DNA from: Saprospiraceae bacterium | GTDB lineage: Bacteria > Bacteroidota > Bacteroidia > Chitinophagales > Saprospiraceae | DNA length: 64,000 bases | Assembly: GCA_022842725.1 (NCBI GenBank) | Contig: JALHOZ010000020.1 | Span: forward strand, 1-64,000 | Reading direction: 5' to 3' | Shown: piece after piece, positions 41,634 to 53,363 of the stretch | Layout: each line of letters starts with the position of its first letter | Numbering within the stretch: the first letter of the stretch is position 1 | The notes under the pieces: generated by a model | The model's database searches: none | The model's input: the letters and a program-made list of their open reading frames with translations, nothing else | What the model was told of the DNA's origin: nothing | Made by a program: the position numbers and the translations under genes

Positions 41634-44600
41634 GTTTCAATTCCAATATGGTACGATTAAAAGTCAGACAACCCAACCATCCTGGATGGACGCTCCAATG
41701 TTTCAATTCCAATATGGTACGATTAAAAGAATGCTTGCGTCTGACTAATGGTTTCTGCAATCAATGTTTCAATTCCAATATGGTACGATTAAAAGAAGCT
41801 ACATGGCATCATTCCAAATAATTAAGGCAGTTTCAATTCCAATATGGTACGATTAAAAGCTATAAATATGGTTTGACACAAGGTCAACAACATCGTTTCA
41901 ATTCCAATATGGTACGATTAAAAGTATAAACGATAAAATACCGTAAGCGGTACTTTTTATGTTTCAATTCCAATATGGTACGATTAAAAGGTTAAACTCC
42001 GGGTTTAATCCTTTGGCAACTGCGAGTTTCAATTCCAATATGGTACGATTAAAAGACATTTAACCAACCCAACAACGGGAACGGCATCATCGTTTCAATT
42101 CCAATATGGTACGATTAAAAGATCTCCCGGTTCAGGGTTTAAAATTGATTCAGCCGAGTTTCAATTCCAATATGGTACGATTAAAAGAAACAACACAATA
42201 ACTATTCCGGCAACAGGAACTTAGTTTCAATTCCAATATGGTACGATTAAAAGATGAAGAGGAAGAGGCCATCACTGCATCGACAGCGTTTCAATTCCAA
42301 TATGGTACGATTAAAAGTTATCACCTGCATGGCAATTTTTATCATCATCAAAGTTTCAATTCCAATATGGTACGATTAAAAGAAACGATTTGAGCAATGG
42401 CTTAAAGATGTTGGAAAGTTTCAATTCCAATATGGTACGATTAAAAGAGCCAGCGACATGGGTCGCCTTACCGCATCAGCCATGTTTCAATTCCAATATG
42501 GTACGATTAAAAGAAAACAGCTTATTGCCGATTTGAATACGTTCTCAATGTTTCAATTCCAATATGGTACGATTAAAAGAAACGGATGCCCTGCATTCCC
42601 TGACGGAATACCAATGTTTCAATTCCAATATGGTACGATTAAAAGTAAAATTAACGACAAGTTCTGTCATATTTAAAAATAAGTTTCAATTCCAATATGG
42701 TACGATTAAAAGTGGTCAAAATTGTTGGATATATGACATAACCTTTTAGTTTCAATTCCAATATGGTACGATTAAAAGCTAACTACAAGTTATTCTCAAA
42801 CATACTTTTTTTAGAGTTTCAATTCCAATATGGTACGATTAAAAGATAAGCTCAATGGTCTTTGACCCTCCTGTTGTATAGTTTCAATTCCAATATGGTA
42901 CGATTAAAAGGCGCGTCAGTTCATAAACAAAAACGGTTTAGACGTGTTTCAATTCCAATATGGTACGATTAAAAGTTCATCAATGAGGCGGACCAGGGCT
43001 GTTTCAATAGCGTTTCAATTCCAATATGGTACGATTAAAAGCGTTTTGGCCGCGTGGCGCTTCGCCTTCGTCAACGTAGTTTCAATTCCAATATGGTACG
43101 ATTAAAAGAGTACATCCATTGTTGTCGGTTACCACAATTTGAAGTTTCAATTCCAATATGGTACGATTAAAAGTTATTTTTGACCACTTTTTCAGAGATC
43201 ATGACAAAATGTTTCAATTCCAATATGGTACGATTAAAAGGGTTTATGGGATACAGGTGCAAGTGCTACAGCTATGTTTCAATTCCAATATGGTACGATT
43301 AAAAGGGTGAACTGGCCAATAAATTTCAGATCGCCGGATCGTTTCAATTCCAATATGGTACGATTAAAAGAAGTGCCGTTTTTTACGTCCTCAAATTCGT
43401 TAAGTTCGTTTCAATTCCAATATGGTACGATTAAAAGAATAATTCAATAACAATACCAGCAACAGGAACTTAGTTTCAATTCCAATATGGTACGATTAAA
43501 AGTTCCTTTTCTGTTGTCGCAATTGGTCAAATTTGCTTGTTTCAATTCCAATATGGTACGATTAAAAGTTACGTGTTTCGAGCTCTATTTGTACCTCTTC
43601 GAGTTTCAATTCCAATATGGTACGATTAAAAGCTATGTGTTTGGCCACATCATGGAGTGACTTGTGGTTTCAATTCCAATATGGTACGATTAAAAGCCAT
43701 TTAACTTCACTTCCTACAGGATACTTCCTATGTTTCAATTCCAATATGGTACGATTAAAAGAGTACCATGACCTCTTTGTCAAGTTCCGGTACGTAGAGT
43801 TTCAATTCCAATATGGTACGATTAAAAGTATGCAGGGCATGGGTAGTTGGGTGCTTTCTATGGCGTTTCAATTCCAATATGGTACGATTAAAAGTATTAC
43901 TGAAATCAAAGGCAATACAGCTACAACTTAGTTTCAATTCCAATATGGTACGATTAAAAGAATCGTGGGTAAAATAAAATGTATCTTTCATAAAAGTTTC
44001 AATTCCAATATGGTACGATTAAAAGGCCTTACCAAGTGCAATAATAGCAAATTTAACTTTGTTTCAATTCCAATATGGTACGATTAAAAGAAGTAGCAAA
44101 TTAGAAAAAGAACCTATTGTATCATGTTTCAATTCCAATATGGTACGATTAAAAGGAGGAAGTGCGGCAGGGCTGTCAATTACAACAGGTTCGTTTCAAT
44201 TCCAATATGGTACGATTAAAAGTTAAGGCAGTATCAACATAAAAGAACTGGTTAGTTTCGTTTCAATTCCAATATGGTACGATTAAAAGTTAAATGGGCT
44301 TCGTACGTTCGCGCTGGCTTTAAAGTTTCAATTCCAATATGGTACGATTAAAAGACGTTACCTCCGCCGACGAAAAGATCGACGAACCACGTTTCAATTC
44401 CAATATGGTACGATTAAAAGTTCCAGTCTGTTGAGCTGTTGGCTGTTTTCGGCGAGTTTCAATTCCAATATGGTACGATTAAAAGTACGCGACCAGTTCA
44501 GATATGAAAGTATCATTTACGTTTCAATTCCAATATGGTACGATTAAAAGGGCCAGTTTCATAGTCAAAGAGGGTAAGGAAGCCTTGTTTCAATTCCAAT

Positions 44601-47600
44601 ATGGTACGATTAAAAGAAATAACTTTTGGATGTTTTTTAGCCCATAATAACCGTTTCAATTCCAATATGGTACGATTAAAAGTTATTAAGAATTGGCCGG
44701 CATACAGGTGTAAGTCCGTTTCAATTCCAATATGGTACGATTAAAAGCTGTCACCATCCCGGGCAATTTGACGTACAACTACGAGTTTCAATTCCAATAT
44801 GGTACGATTAAAAGCACCTGAGGATCATACCAATCGTTCAATTTGAGCAGTTTCAATTCCAATATGGTACGATTAAAAGTATATCTACTATACCACCTTC
44901 TGTAAGAGATACTGTTGTTTCAATTCCAATATGGTACGATTAAAAGAGTTCAAGAGCACCGGCAAACTTACCTCCTTCTTGGTTTCAATTCCAATATGGT
45001 ACGATTAAAAGTCTGCGAGCCTCGCTTGTAAATTTGTACCGTTTCTTTGTTTCAATTCCAATATGGTACGATTAAAAGTCCAGAATGCCACTCTTCCGGC
45101 CTGACCGGTACCTGGTTTCAATTCCAATATGGTACGATTAAAAGCATCTGTGATCCTCTTTCCGAAGCCGTCAAGCTTCGTTTCAATTCCAATATGGTAC
45201 GATTAAAAGCCAAATTTAGGATCCGGAAGATCAAGAATATCTGCGTTTCAATTCCAATATGGTACGATTAAAAGAAAAAGATTGGACGGTAAAAGATACA
45301 AGAGCTTAGTTTCAATTCCAATATGGTACGATTAAAAGCCTACGATACGAAGCGATTGACGAACCAAATGAACGTTTCAATTCCAATATGGTACGATTAA
45401 AAGATATCCGATGTATCGGGTAAATTCCCTATATAACGAGTTTCAATTCCAATATGGTACGATTAAAAGACAGATCCACGCTCAGGAAAAAAAGTTGTCA
45501 ATCCTCGTTTCAATTCCAATATGGTACGATTAAAAGCCCATTTGATTTTATTACAGATTTGGACGGTGAAATGTTTCAATTCCAATATGGTACGATTAAA
45601 AGGCTGTGTACTCCAGCTGTACCTGAGTCTTAGTATTGTTTCAATTCCAATATGGTACGATTAAAAGCATCAGTTCAGCCTCCAAGGCATTATTAGGTTT
45701 GACGTGTTTCAATTCCAATATGGTACGATTAAAAGGAAAAGAAAAAGGTAGTCATCGCAGAGGTACTCAAGTTTCAATTCCAATATGGTACGATTAAAAG
45801 AGTCTACACAGAAGTGGAATACGCTCAGATACACAAGTTTCAATTCCAATATGGTACGATTAAAAGTGGTATTGTTGTGCACTTTGATCAGGAGTTCGAG
45901 CGTTTCAATTCCAATATGGTACGATTAAAAGCTGGTATCATCCAGGTAGTATCCAATAAATCAGTGTTTCAATTCCAATATGGTACGATTAAAAGCCAAT
46001 GCTACCATTACGATACAGGCCGGAATAGAGTTTCAATTCCAATATGGTACGATTAAAAGCAGTATTCATCCGGATATTCAATATTAAGAGGAAAGTTTCA
46101 ATTCCAATATGGTACGATTAAAAGCGATATAAGGATGACAAAACAGAACGTCGTTTTACGTTTCAATTCCAATATGGTACGATTAAAAGAAAGATAACCC
46201 CTCTTATGATCTACAGGTTTGCTGAGTTTCAATTCCAATATGGTACGATTAAAAGCTGCACCACGCCAAAAGAGAGGATCTGTTCGCTACTAGTTTCAAT
46301 TCCAATATGGTACGATTAAAAGCAATCCGCGCGGCTTTGTCAAAGATTTTTTTTCCTTGTTTCAATTCCAATATGGTACGATTAAAAGCAAAGGCATCTA
46401 CGGTGGTCGTCAGATTTATGACCGTTTCAATTCCAATATGGTACGATTAAAAGGGAGCAGGAAATAATATACCTGTTTGTATAGAAAGTTTCAATTCCAA
46501 TATGGTACGATTAAAAGCGTCAATGATGCGCTCGGTGATGAGCCAAAGCTATGTTTCAATTCCAATATGGTACGATTAAAAGCAAATAATCATCATGAAA
46601 AAAGAAGACGTCATTAAGTTTCAATTCCAATATGGTACGATTAAAAGCAAGACTGACCAACTGGCTCCAGTCCTGTACACCTTGTTTCAATTCCAATATG
46701 GTACGATTAAAAGTTTTCAGGATCCTGATTGGACCCTTCGAATAGTAGTTTCAATTCCAATATGGTACGATTAAAAGGTACCATTGATCTCTATTCCTAT
46801 CATAATTATTAAGTTTCAATTCCAATATGGTACGATTAAAAGTTTCCTGCTCCGGGAATATGCCAGATTCAGCATCCAGTTTCAATTCCAATATGGTACG
46901 ATTAAAAGGACCACTTGTTTTTACACTCGGAGATAATGATTTATGTTTCAATTCCAATATGGTACGATTAAAAGTCCGGATTTGGCACTATCCAAAAGGA
47001 TATCACGCAAGTTTCAATTCCAATATGGTACGATTAAAAGCAGGACGCTTACAATGCTGTAGAATCAGAATTTAAGTTTCAATTCCAATATGGTACGATT
47101 AAAAGCCGGTTTTTGTTCGACACATTTTTTAATTCAAATATAGTTTCAATTCCAATATGGTACGATTAAAAGTACATTGTACACAGGATCACATGTCATC
47201 GTATTTTAGTTTCAATTCCAATATGGTACGATTAAAAGATAATAGGCCGTGACTGGATGCACTTCGAGGCATCATTGTTTCAATTCCAATATGGTACGAT
47301 TAAAAGTTTCAATCGAAGAATCATCATACGGTTGGTTAAATATGTTTCAATTCCAATATGGTACGATTAAAAGGTACATTGCGCAGTGGGATGATACGCA
47401 TATTTTTATGTTTCAATTCCAATATGGTACGATTAAAAGGATTGATGTGATTGATAAAGCAACATACAAAGCATGTTTCAATTCCAATATGGTACGATTA
47501 AAAGTTCTTGCGCTTCAATTTCAATGTTTATTATTTCAACGTTTCAATTCCAATATGGTACGATTAAAAGCTAATCCACGATGTGAACAAGGTAATATCA

Positions 47601-48415
47601 CAATGTTTCAATTCCAATATGGTACGATTAAAAGTTGCCGGCGATGACGAATCATTAAAAGTAAAAATCCGTTTCAATTCCAATATGGTACGATTAAAAG
47701 TCACGACAGCCGACAACCTGGTCTATGGTGTCGAGTTTCAATTCCAATATGGTACGATTAAAAGAAAGCACGTCACACTCCTGAATCACATATTACATAG
47801 TTTCAATTCCAATATGGTACGATTAAAAGAAACGATACGTCGTTCAAAGATTCATTTGCAGCCCGTTTCAATTCCAATATGGTACGATTAAAAGAAATTA
47901 GGATATACCTGTCTTGTTACGTCAAATTAGTTTCAATTCCAATATGGTACGATTAAAAGCCAAAAACAGAATGGCCTACCGGAGCCAAAAAAGGTTTCAA
48001 TTCCAATATGGTACGATTAAAAGATCGTTTGCACCGATACCAGGAATACCTGAATAAAGTTTCAATTCCAATATGGTACGATTAAAAGATATCAATGTTT
48101 GCTGATTACCAAATCATACAATATAGTTTCAATTCCAATATGGTACGATTAAAAGTATCAGATGGATTCAATCATCAGACAGATCACAAGGTTTCAATTC
48201 CAATATGGTACGATTAAAAGTCAATACACGCCTTCAATCAGAGACATCAGACCGGTTTCAATTCCAATATGGTACGATTAAAAGCTTTTTTTAAGTTCCG
48301 AAAAATCATCTGTCAGCTTCGTTTCAATTCCAATATGGTACGATTAAAAGTTGTTGATTAATATGATCAATTCTCCTGCAGCCAAGTTTCAATTCCAATA
48401 TGGTACGATTAAAAG
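41634..48415 (-). CRISPR. Type I-B CRISPR array, 104 repeats and 103 spacers by count
   Basis: The 30-bp repeat (plus strand starts GTTTCAATTCC, ends CGATTAAAAG) appears 104 times with no changes that I saw; spacers are 34-38 bp, mostly 35-36, and mean unit spacing is about 65.6 bp. On the minus strand the repeat ends ATTGAAAC, the usual 8-nt crRNA 5' tag of type I-B, so transcription is likely leftward and continues from the cas operon. The leader should lie at 48416-48694, making spacers near 48.4 kb the newest. The absence of a worn terminal repeat at 41634 is unusual for an array of this length. Short open frames across the array are artefacts of the repeats. Confidence 0.98.
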
Positions 48416-48694
48416 CCGTTCGACGACGGCTCAAATATAGTTCATATTCTTTGACTTACATATAGGAATATGGTTAATCCGGCTGAAAAATATCGTCTGT
48501 CGGCAATGACATCTTTTTCCCTTTGTATCGACGACTTTTTATTTTCGTTGATATTCAATGGGTTGTCAAAATTGTCCAGGATTTTTGAGGCTTTTGTCTC
48601 GGACTTGATTTCAAATTTAAATATATCGACAACTTATATAATGATATATTTACATTAAATGCCCATTATGTCAAAGAACTTTTCTGGTTCAAAT
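48416..48694 (-). promoter_or_regulatory. CRISPR leader region
   Basis: AT-rich stretch between cas2 and the first repeat in the direction of transcription. On the minus strand TATATTTG (48439-48432) fits the -7 box and would start a transcript about 15 bp before the first repeat. Its position beside cas2 and its composition match type I-B leaders. Confidence 0.6.
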
Positions 48695-48964
48695 TTATAA
48701 AAAATTATCCAAACTGTTTTTCTCTTTACCGATTACTTGTTTATCCATCCATTTTTGCTCTCTACTACTGAAAATGATAAAACTATCTTCATCTTCTTTC
48801 AAGATATCTTTTGCTTTATATTTTAGTTCCTTCAGCTGCACTTCCGTCAGTTCACCCTCGAATACGGAATTTTGTATCCAATTCAGATATTGCCTACAGA
48901 GTTTCAGCATTTTGGCCACTCTTTTTTCTCCCACATCATATACTGCAATTATATACATATTCAC
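48695..48964 (-). CDS. cas2: CRISPR adaptation endonuclease Cas2
   Basis: An 89-residue protein with the Cas2 ferredoxin-like start MYIIAVYDVGEKRVAKMLKL (catalytic Asp in YDV), then YLNWIQNSVFEGELTEVQLK. With Cas1 it forms the integrase that inserts new spacers at the leader end. The product may start at Met3 (48958). It is the last gene of the minus-strand cas operon, 44 bp after cas1, and adjoins the leader. Confidence 0.95.
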   Translation of the reverse strand: MNMYIIAVYDVGEKRVAKMLKLCRQYLNWIQNSVFEGELTEVQLKELKYKAKDILKEDEDSFIIFSSREQKWMDKQVIGKEKNSLDNFL

Positions 48965-49008
48965 TTCATTTTAACCTTACAGGTTTCCAAAACCTATAAG
49001 GTTTGACT

Positions 49009-50016
49009 TCACCACCAAATTTTAAACGGTTTATATTCCGGCTCGTCTCTCAATATGTACTTTGCCATTTTATAACATTCCAATTTCACCAAGTGCTTAT
49101 AACTCACATTTTTATTGAGAGACCTATGTTTTATTGTTTCCGATAGACGTTCTTCCCATGCACACATAAAGGTCTTTTTGCCGGTTTCATTCAAAAAACA
49201 TCCGTTCAATTTCCGATCAAAATGTTTTTCCTGAATTTCTTTTTTATTTAATACCCTGAATATGGTTCTGTCGACCAGAATAGGTTTAAACACTTCTGAA
49301 ATATCGAGAGCCAAAGAATACCTCCGATATCCCGGTTCATGCAAAAAACTTATGGTAGGATTGAGTTGGGTATGGTATATCATATCTAATGTCAAGGTAT
49401 AAGCTACCATATTCCCAAAAGAAATAAGTGCATTAATTTCATTATCAGGCGGCTGTTTGGTGCGGGTTCCCATGGTAAATTCCGGAATAATCGCATCAAA
49501 GGCACTATAATAAACCTGCCTACAGTTACCTTCTATACCCATCAAAGTAGGAATATCCTTTGCATCATTAATGCTGTTTCGTAAGGTCTCAAGTTGGTTG
49601 ATCTTGTCAGATGTATCTTTACCACGATTGTCGTAATACTTCATATTTTTCAACATATTGTATGTAGCGCCATCGATAAGCCTTGTCGCGATGTGCATCC
49701 TTCTCTCTTTTTTAATGTACGCCTTTGTTTGTTCTATTTGCATTTTCCCAGCAAGCAGATAGTCCTTCGCCATAAACGAACCAGTATAATGTTCATAATA
49801 ATCAAAAAAGTGCATACTGATATGCCGCTGACCAAGATAATTGAGCAAAGCAGCATTCACATCTAGTGCACCGAATACATACATCGTATCGATCGTTTCG
49901 ATAGGGATGTACTTGGGTGCTTGTTCCTTACCATCCTTATCGCGTGCCACAAAACACAGCGTATTGTCTTTGCGACTCATCCGACCATCATTAAATAAAT
50001 AATAAGTACGCTTCAT
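49009..50016 (-). CDS. cas1: CRISPR integrase Cas1 (type I-B)
   Basis: A 335-residue Cas1 with an N-terminal beta-domain (MKRTYYLFNDGRMSRKDNTL) and a C-terminal helical domain. The metal-binding residues are E162 (LMGIEGNCRQVYY), H226 (FLHEPGYRRYSLALDISE) and D238/E241. Length matches type I-B Cas1 proteins (about 330). It processes and integrates protospacers with Cas2; Cas4 directly upstream probably trims the ends and checks the PAM. It lies 21 bp after cas4. Confidence 0.95.
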   Translation of the reverse strand: MKRTYYLFNDGRMSRKDNTLCFVARDKDGKEQAPKYIPIETIDTMYVFGALDVNAALLNYLGQRHISMHFFDYYEHYTGSFMAKDYLLAGKMQIEQTKAYIKKERRMHIATRLIDGATYNMLKNMKYYDNRGKDTSDKINQLETLRNSINDAKDIPTLMGIEGNCRQVYYSAFDAIIPEFTMGTRTKQPPDNEINALISFGNMVAYTLTLDMIYHTQLNPTISFLHEPGYRRYSLALDISEVFKPILVDRTIFRVLNKKEIQEKHFDRKLNGCFLNETGKKTFMCAWEERLSETIKHRSLNKNVSYKHLVKLECYKMAKYILRDEPEYKPFKIWW

Positions 50017-50037
50017 GGAGGTTATCTTTTAGATTGG

Positions 50038-50538
50038 TCAACAATAACAAAACTCAAAGTAACTACATCTTTTACAAACAGGTTTGTCTATCACACCAGG
50101 CATTTCTTCCCTAGAGATAATCTCCATAATATCACCTTCCCACTTTTGTATCGATTGTACATCATCATCTGTAAGCATTATCTGTGATGTGTGTCGAAGG
50201 GTAGGATACTCCAGTACACCAGTCATACCTTCTACACCGTGCTGTTTAAGTTTATAGAGATAATATTTGACTTGGGCTTCATGGGCAGCTTCCATTTTAT
50301 CACTCTTTTTGATTTCGTGTACCACCTTGTTTTTGGCATCATAATAATCTATTTTCACACCATCGAGTTGCAGCTCTGTATATTTGGCAGCTCGATCCGT
50401 GTAGGTATTTTCGCCGATGAGTTTACCTTCATTGACGGTGTCGGAGGTGTGTTCCATTCGGATTTCATTGGCATGAAGCCAAAGTTCTCGTTTGCAGACA
50501 TGGTAAAGGTTTATTAGAGTGGCAGTAATGTGTCGCAC
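50038..50538 (-). CDS. cas4: CRISPR-associated exonuclease Cas4
   Basis: A 166-residue Cas4 of the short I-B type. A Cys at 15 (YHVCKRELWLH) and a C-terminal cluster VCKRCSYFEFCYC provide the four iron-sulfur ligands. The RecB-like nuclease core has YYDAKNKVVHEIKKSDKMEA (Asp, Glu-x-Lys) and a QVKYYLYKLK helix. Cas4 trims prespacers and helps choose those next to the correct PAM. It begins only 2 bp after cas3 and ends 21 bp before cas1. Confidence 0.95.
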   Translation of the reverse strand: MRHITATLINLYHVCKRELWLHANEIRMEHTSDTVNEGKLIGENTYTDRAAKYTELQLDGVKIDYYDAKNKVVHEIKKSDKMEAAHEAQVKYYLYKLKQHGVEGMTGVLEYPTLRHTSQIMLTDDDVQSIQKWEGDIMEIISREEMPGVIDKPVCKRCSYFEFCYC

Positions 50539-50540
50539 GT

Positions 50541-53363
50541 TTATAAAAATTGGGTTTCATTGCTTTGGAATCTTTGATCATCCATACCTGTCATTTCACT
50601 ATAAAACTCATTCCAATGACTTATATATTGATATCCAAATTCACTTTTTGAAATGTCAGAAAAACGAATGATTTCAAGTTTCATTTTTGGTGACGCAAAC
50701 AAAGAAAAAATGAACTTTGACATTATCCCCTGTAATGTTTTTTCATTTATTTTTTGTTGGACAAAGTCTTTTTTATTTTTTATAATATCAATGTATAACT
50801 CAAAAACATCGCTCCCTTTAATAGTGTTTCTTACAGTTTGTAATATTCTGTTTTCTTTTAAAAATGATATTTCATTTATTGAAAAAACAGGATCTTGTAT
50901 GGAACGATTAACACCTTCCACACTTATCGGAATTTCTAAAGGTACAAAACAAGAAATATTTTCTTGATCAATTAGCTTAAAATCCCAATGAACAGATTGA
51001 AATTGTAATTTTTCAACTTTTGATTTATAAAACTTTAATTGATTGTTATGATTTGCTTTACTTATTAAATCTGATTTATTCCAAAAATCTATTTTCGCAA
51101 AAACTGAATTATACAGATAATCAAAGTCTTTATCTTTTAATATGCGTTGATAATCATTTGTTTGTAATTTTTTGGTTTCTTGATAACGCTTATCTTGTCC
51201 ATAAATAATTCGCTCTTTATTATAATTGAAAAGATATAGTGTACACCCTTTTTTATTCACATTACGATTAATGCGGCCTGCCAATTGTTCTTCACTGTCT
51301 ATCATAGATCTATCTTTAAACCCTAAGTCCATATCAATATCAACGCCTGCCTCTACGACTTGAGTCGTTACAAGCAATATGCGTTTTTTACGGTTGTCTT
51401 GATTCTTCAAAAAGTTGATTATTTCTTTTCTTCGATGTTCCAAAATGGTTCCAGATAAAACCAATATTTCATCAAAAAAATTAGCATGTATTTCTTCTAT
51501 TTTTTTATGAAAATCGGTAGCTGTGCGTTTAAAGATGAATTCAATAATGCAATAAACACTTTCTTTTGGTTTGGCATTACCAAAATCCAACATGGCATAT
51601 TCTTTTGATTTGGTCAAAAGCATTTGTGCAATTTCCCCTAATTCCAAGTCTTTTCGATCAAATAAATCAAAATTAAACGTAACTCTTTCGCTAAAATTGG
51701 GATTAAGGAAATAATCTCGTTTAGCATTGGGTAAAAGATATACAAAATCTTCAACATATTCTTTTTCAAGGACTTTCAAGTCACCAAGCTTAGGTAAGGT
51801 GGCAGACATCAAAATGAATTTGATATTAAATAACTTAGAATAGTGCGCGATAAAATAGATAATTTTGTCCCAATGTTCAGGATTGTAGGATTGCATTTCA
51901 TCAATCACGACCACAGAATTTGCCAAACGATGTAACACATAATTGCCTTCTTTTTCGTTGGTTTTCAAAAGATCAAAGAACTTGACATGAGAAAGCAAAC
52001 AAAAAGGGTAGTTGACAAATAAATTATCTATGTAATTTTCTTTTTCATCACTGTATAATCCATCTTTTTCTTCTTCTGTTTTTTGTTTATAACCTGCTTT
52101 TGAGTGTAATTGTACTACTTCATTTTCTGATAAACCAAGCGTTTCTATGATAGCACTATAAGTTTGCGTAATCAAAGTTGTAAAAGGAAAAACATAAAAG
52201 ACTTTGTTTACTTTTCCAGAATTTGCTTTCAATAATTCTACTGATGCCAACATTGAAAGGTTGGTTTTTCCACCACCTGTTGGGGCTTCTATGTAAAATA
52301 AGTTTTTATCACTGTTTGCTCTGATATTTTGTATCACTTCTAGTGCCATTTCCTGCCGCAATAAGTTCAGATTATCATTGTTCTTCTCTTTTGGATTTTT
52401 GATTTCAACCGCATGATTTAACTTTTCGTAAGTACCTTTATTGTAATTTTTCTTTACAGTTTGATCATTTTTCAAAAAATCACTTTGGGTAACAAAATCA
52501 TAAAGTTCATTGATGCGTTTTTCAGTTAATACACCAAAATCTTTAACTACATTACCAGTCATGTATTCTCCCGATGCTAAATAATCTGAAGCTGTCAAAA
52601 GCGAAAAGCTTAGGCGAACTAAAGCATACAAGGAAAAGGAATTGAACATTTGATACGCATCCAGATGTTCAAATATTTTATTCAGGTTCAAAGCAGTTGC
52701 TTCTGCAATACTTGGCTCAATTAAATATTGATACTGAGCAATGTATGATTTCATACAAGCCACTTCGTCTATTGAAAAACTAATTTTATCTTTATAATCG
52801 TCTTTCAAATATTTCCCATGATGTTTGAAAATTGGATAAGAAAACATCAGCGTTGCCAACATCGCTACATGATGACTATCTTTTTTTAATTCTGTATTGG
52901 CATCTTTTATATGCCTGACGATAAAGAGATAAGCACCCAAACTTGAATGGTGTGTTGACAAGATACTTTTGGGATCGTTTTTCCATTGAAAATAGGGATT
53001 ATTCATTTTTGTACGATCAGCTTGAAAGTTTTCATTGATCTTACCATAATCATGAAATACAACTGTATTGACAAAAAGTCTCTTGATAAAATTTCCTGAT
53101 ATCAGGCAATTTTCTACTTTCTGGGTTCGTAAAAAATCAATAATTAAAGAATCAATAACCGCATCTAAACTATGTACTTCGCAAAGTTTATACAACTTAT
53201 CCTGCACTAGCTCAATATGCTCCTTTAGAGTTTCAGGAGCTTTTGGAATGTGTGCGCTCTTTGGTGAAATGTGAGCATAATATTTATCAGCATCAATCAG
53301 AAACTCATTTATAGGAAGGGTCTGTTGCAATATTTCAGCAACAGACTTATAACAACTGAACAT
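50541..53363 (-). CDS. cas3: Helicase-nuclease Cas3 (HD plus SF2)
   Basis: A 940-residue Cas3 with both parts. The HD nuclease occupies about residues 20-260, with H104-D105 (FHDYGKINENF) and H138-H139 (STHHSSLGAY). The SF2 helicase has Walker A APTGGGKT (360-367), D488-E489-M-Q (VVIDEMQSYNPE), S520-A-T (MSATLPKL) and motif VI QLAGRINRN. It unwinds and degrades target DNA after Cascade binding. All key residues are present, so it should be active. Its start overlaps the end of cas5 by 17 bp. Confidence 0.95.
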   Translation of the reverse strand: MFSCYKSVAEILQQTLPINEFLIDADKYYAHISPKSAHIPKAPETLKEHIELVQDKLYKLCEVHSLDAVIDSLIIDFLRTQKVENCLISGNFIKRLFVNTVVFHDYGKINENFQADRTKMNNPYFQWKNDPKSILSTHHSSLGAYLFIVRHIKDANTELKKDSHHVAMLATLMFSYPIFKHHGKYLKDDYKDKISFSIDEVACMKSYIAQYQYLIEPSIAEATALNLNKIFEHLDAYQMFNSFSLYALVRLSFSLLTASDYLASGEYMTGNVVKDFGVLTEKRINELYDFVTQSDFLKNDQTVKKNYNKGTYEKLNHAVEIKNPKEKNNDNLNLLRQEMALEVIQNIRANSDKNLFYIEAPTGGGKTNLSMLASVELLKANSGKVNKVFYVFPFTTLITQTYSAIIETLGLSENEVVQLHSKAGYKQKTEEEKDGLYSDEKENYIDNLFVNYPFCLLSHVKFFDLLKTNEKEGNYVLHRLANSVVVIDEMQSYNPEHWDKIIYFIAHYSKLFNIKFILMSATLPKLGDLKVLEKEYVEDFVYLLPNAKRDYFLNPNFSERVTFNFDLFDRKDLELGEIAQMLLTKSKEYAMLDFGNAKPKESVYCIIEFIFKRTATDFHKKIEEIHANFFDEILVLSGTILEHRRKEIINFLKNQDNRKKRILLVTTQVVEAGVDIDMDLGFKDRSMIDSEEQLAGRINRNVNKKGCTLYLFNYNKERIIYGQDKRYQETKKLQTNDYQRILKDKDFDYLYNSVFAKIDFWNKSDLISKANHNNQLKFYKSKVEKLQFQSVHWDFKLIDQENISCFVPLEIPISVEGVNRSIQDPVFSINEISFLKENRILQTVRNTIKGSDVFELYIDIIKNKKDFVQQKINEKTLQGIMSKFIFSLFASPKMKLEIIRFSDISKSEFGYQYISHWNEFYSEMTGMDDQRFQSNETQFL

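Noticed and set aside
42997-43041. A spacer ending with GTTTCAATAG just before a repeat starting GTTTCAATTCC, read as a partial duplicated repeat
   Set aside because: Only eight bases match and the spacer length is normal, so chance is the simplest explanation.
42458-47891. Many short open frames through the CRISPR array (with FQFQYGTIK or FNSNMVRLK)
   Set aside because: They arise from the repeat being read in different frames; none is a gene.
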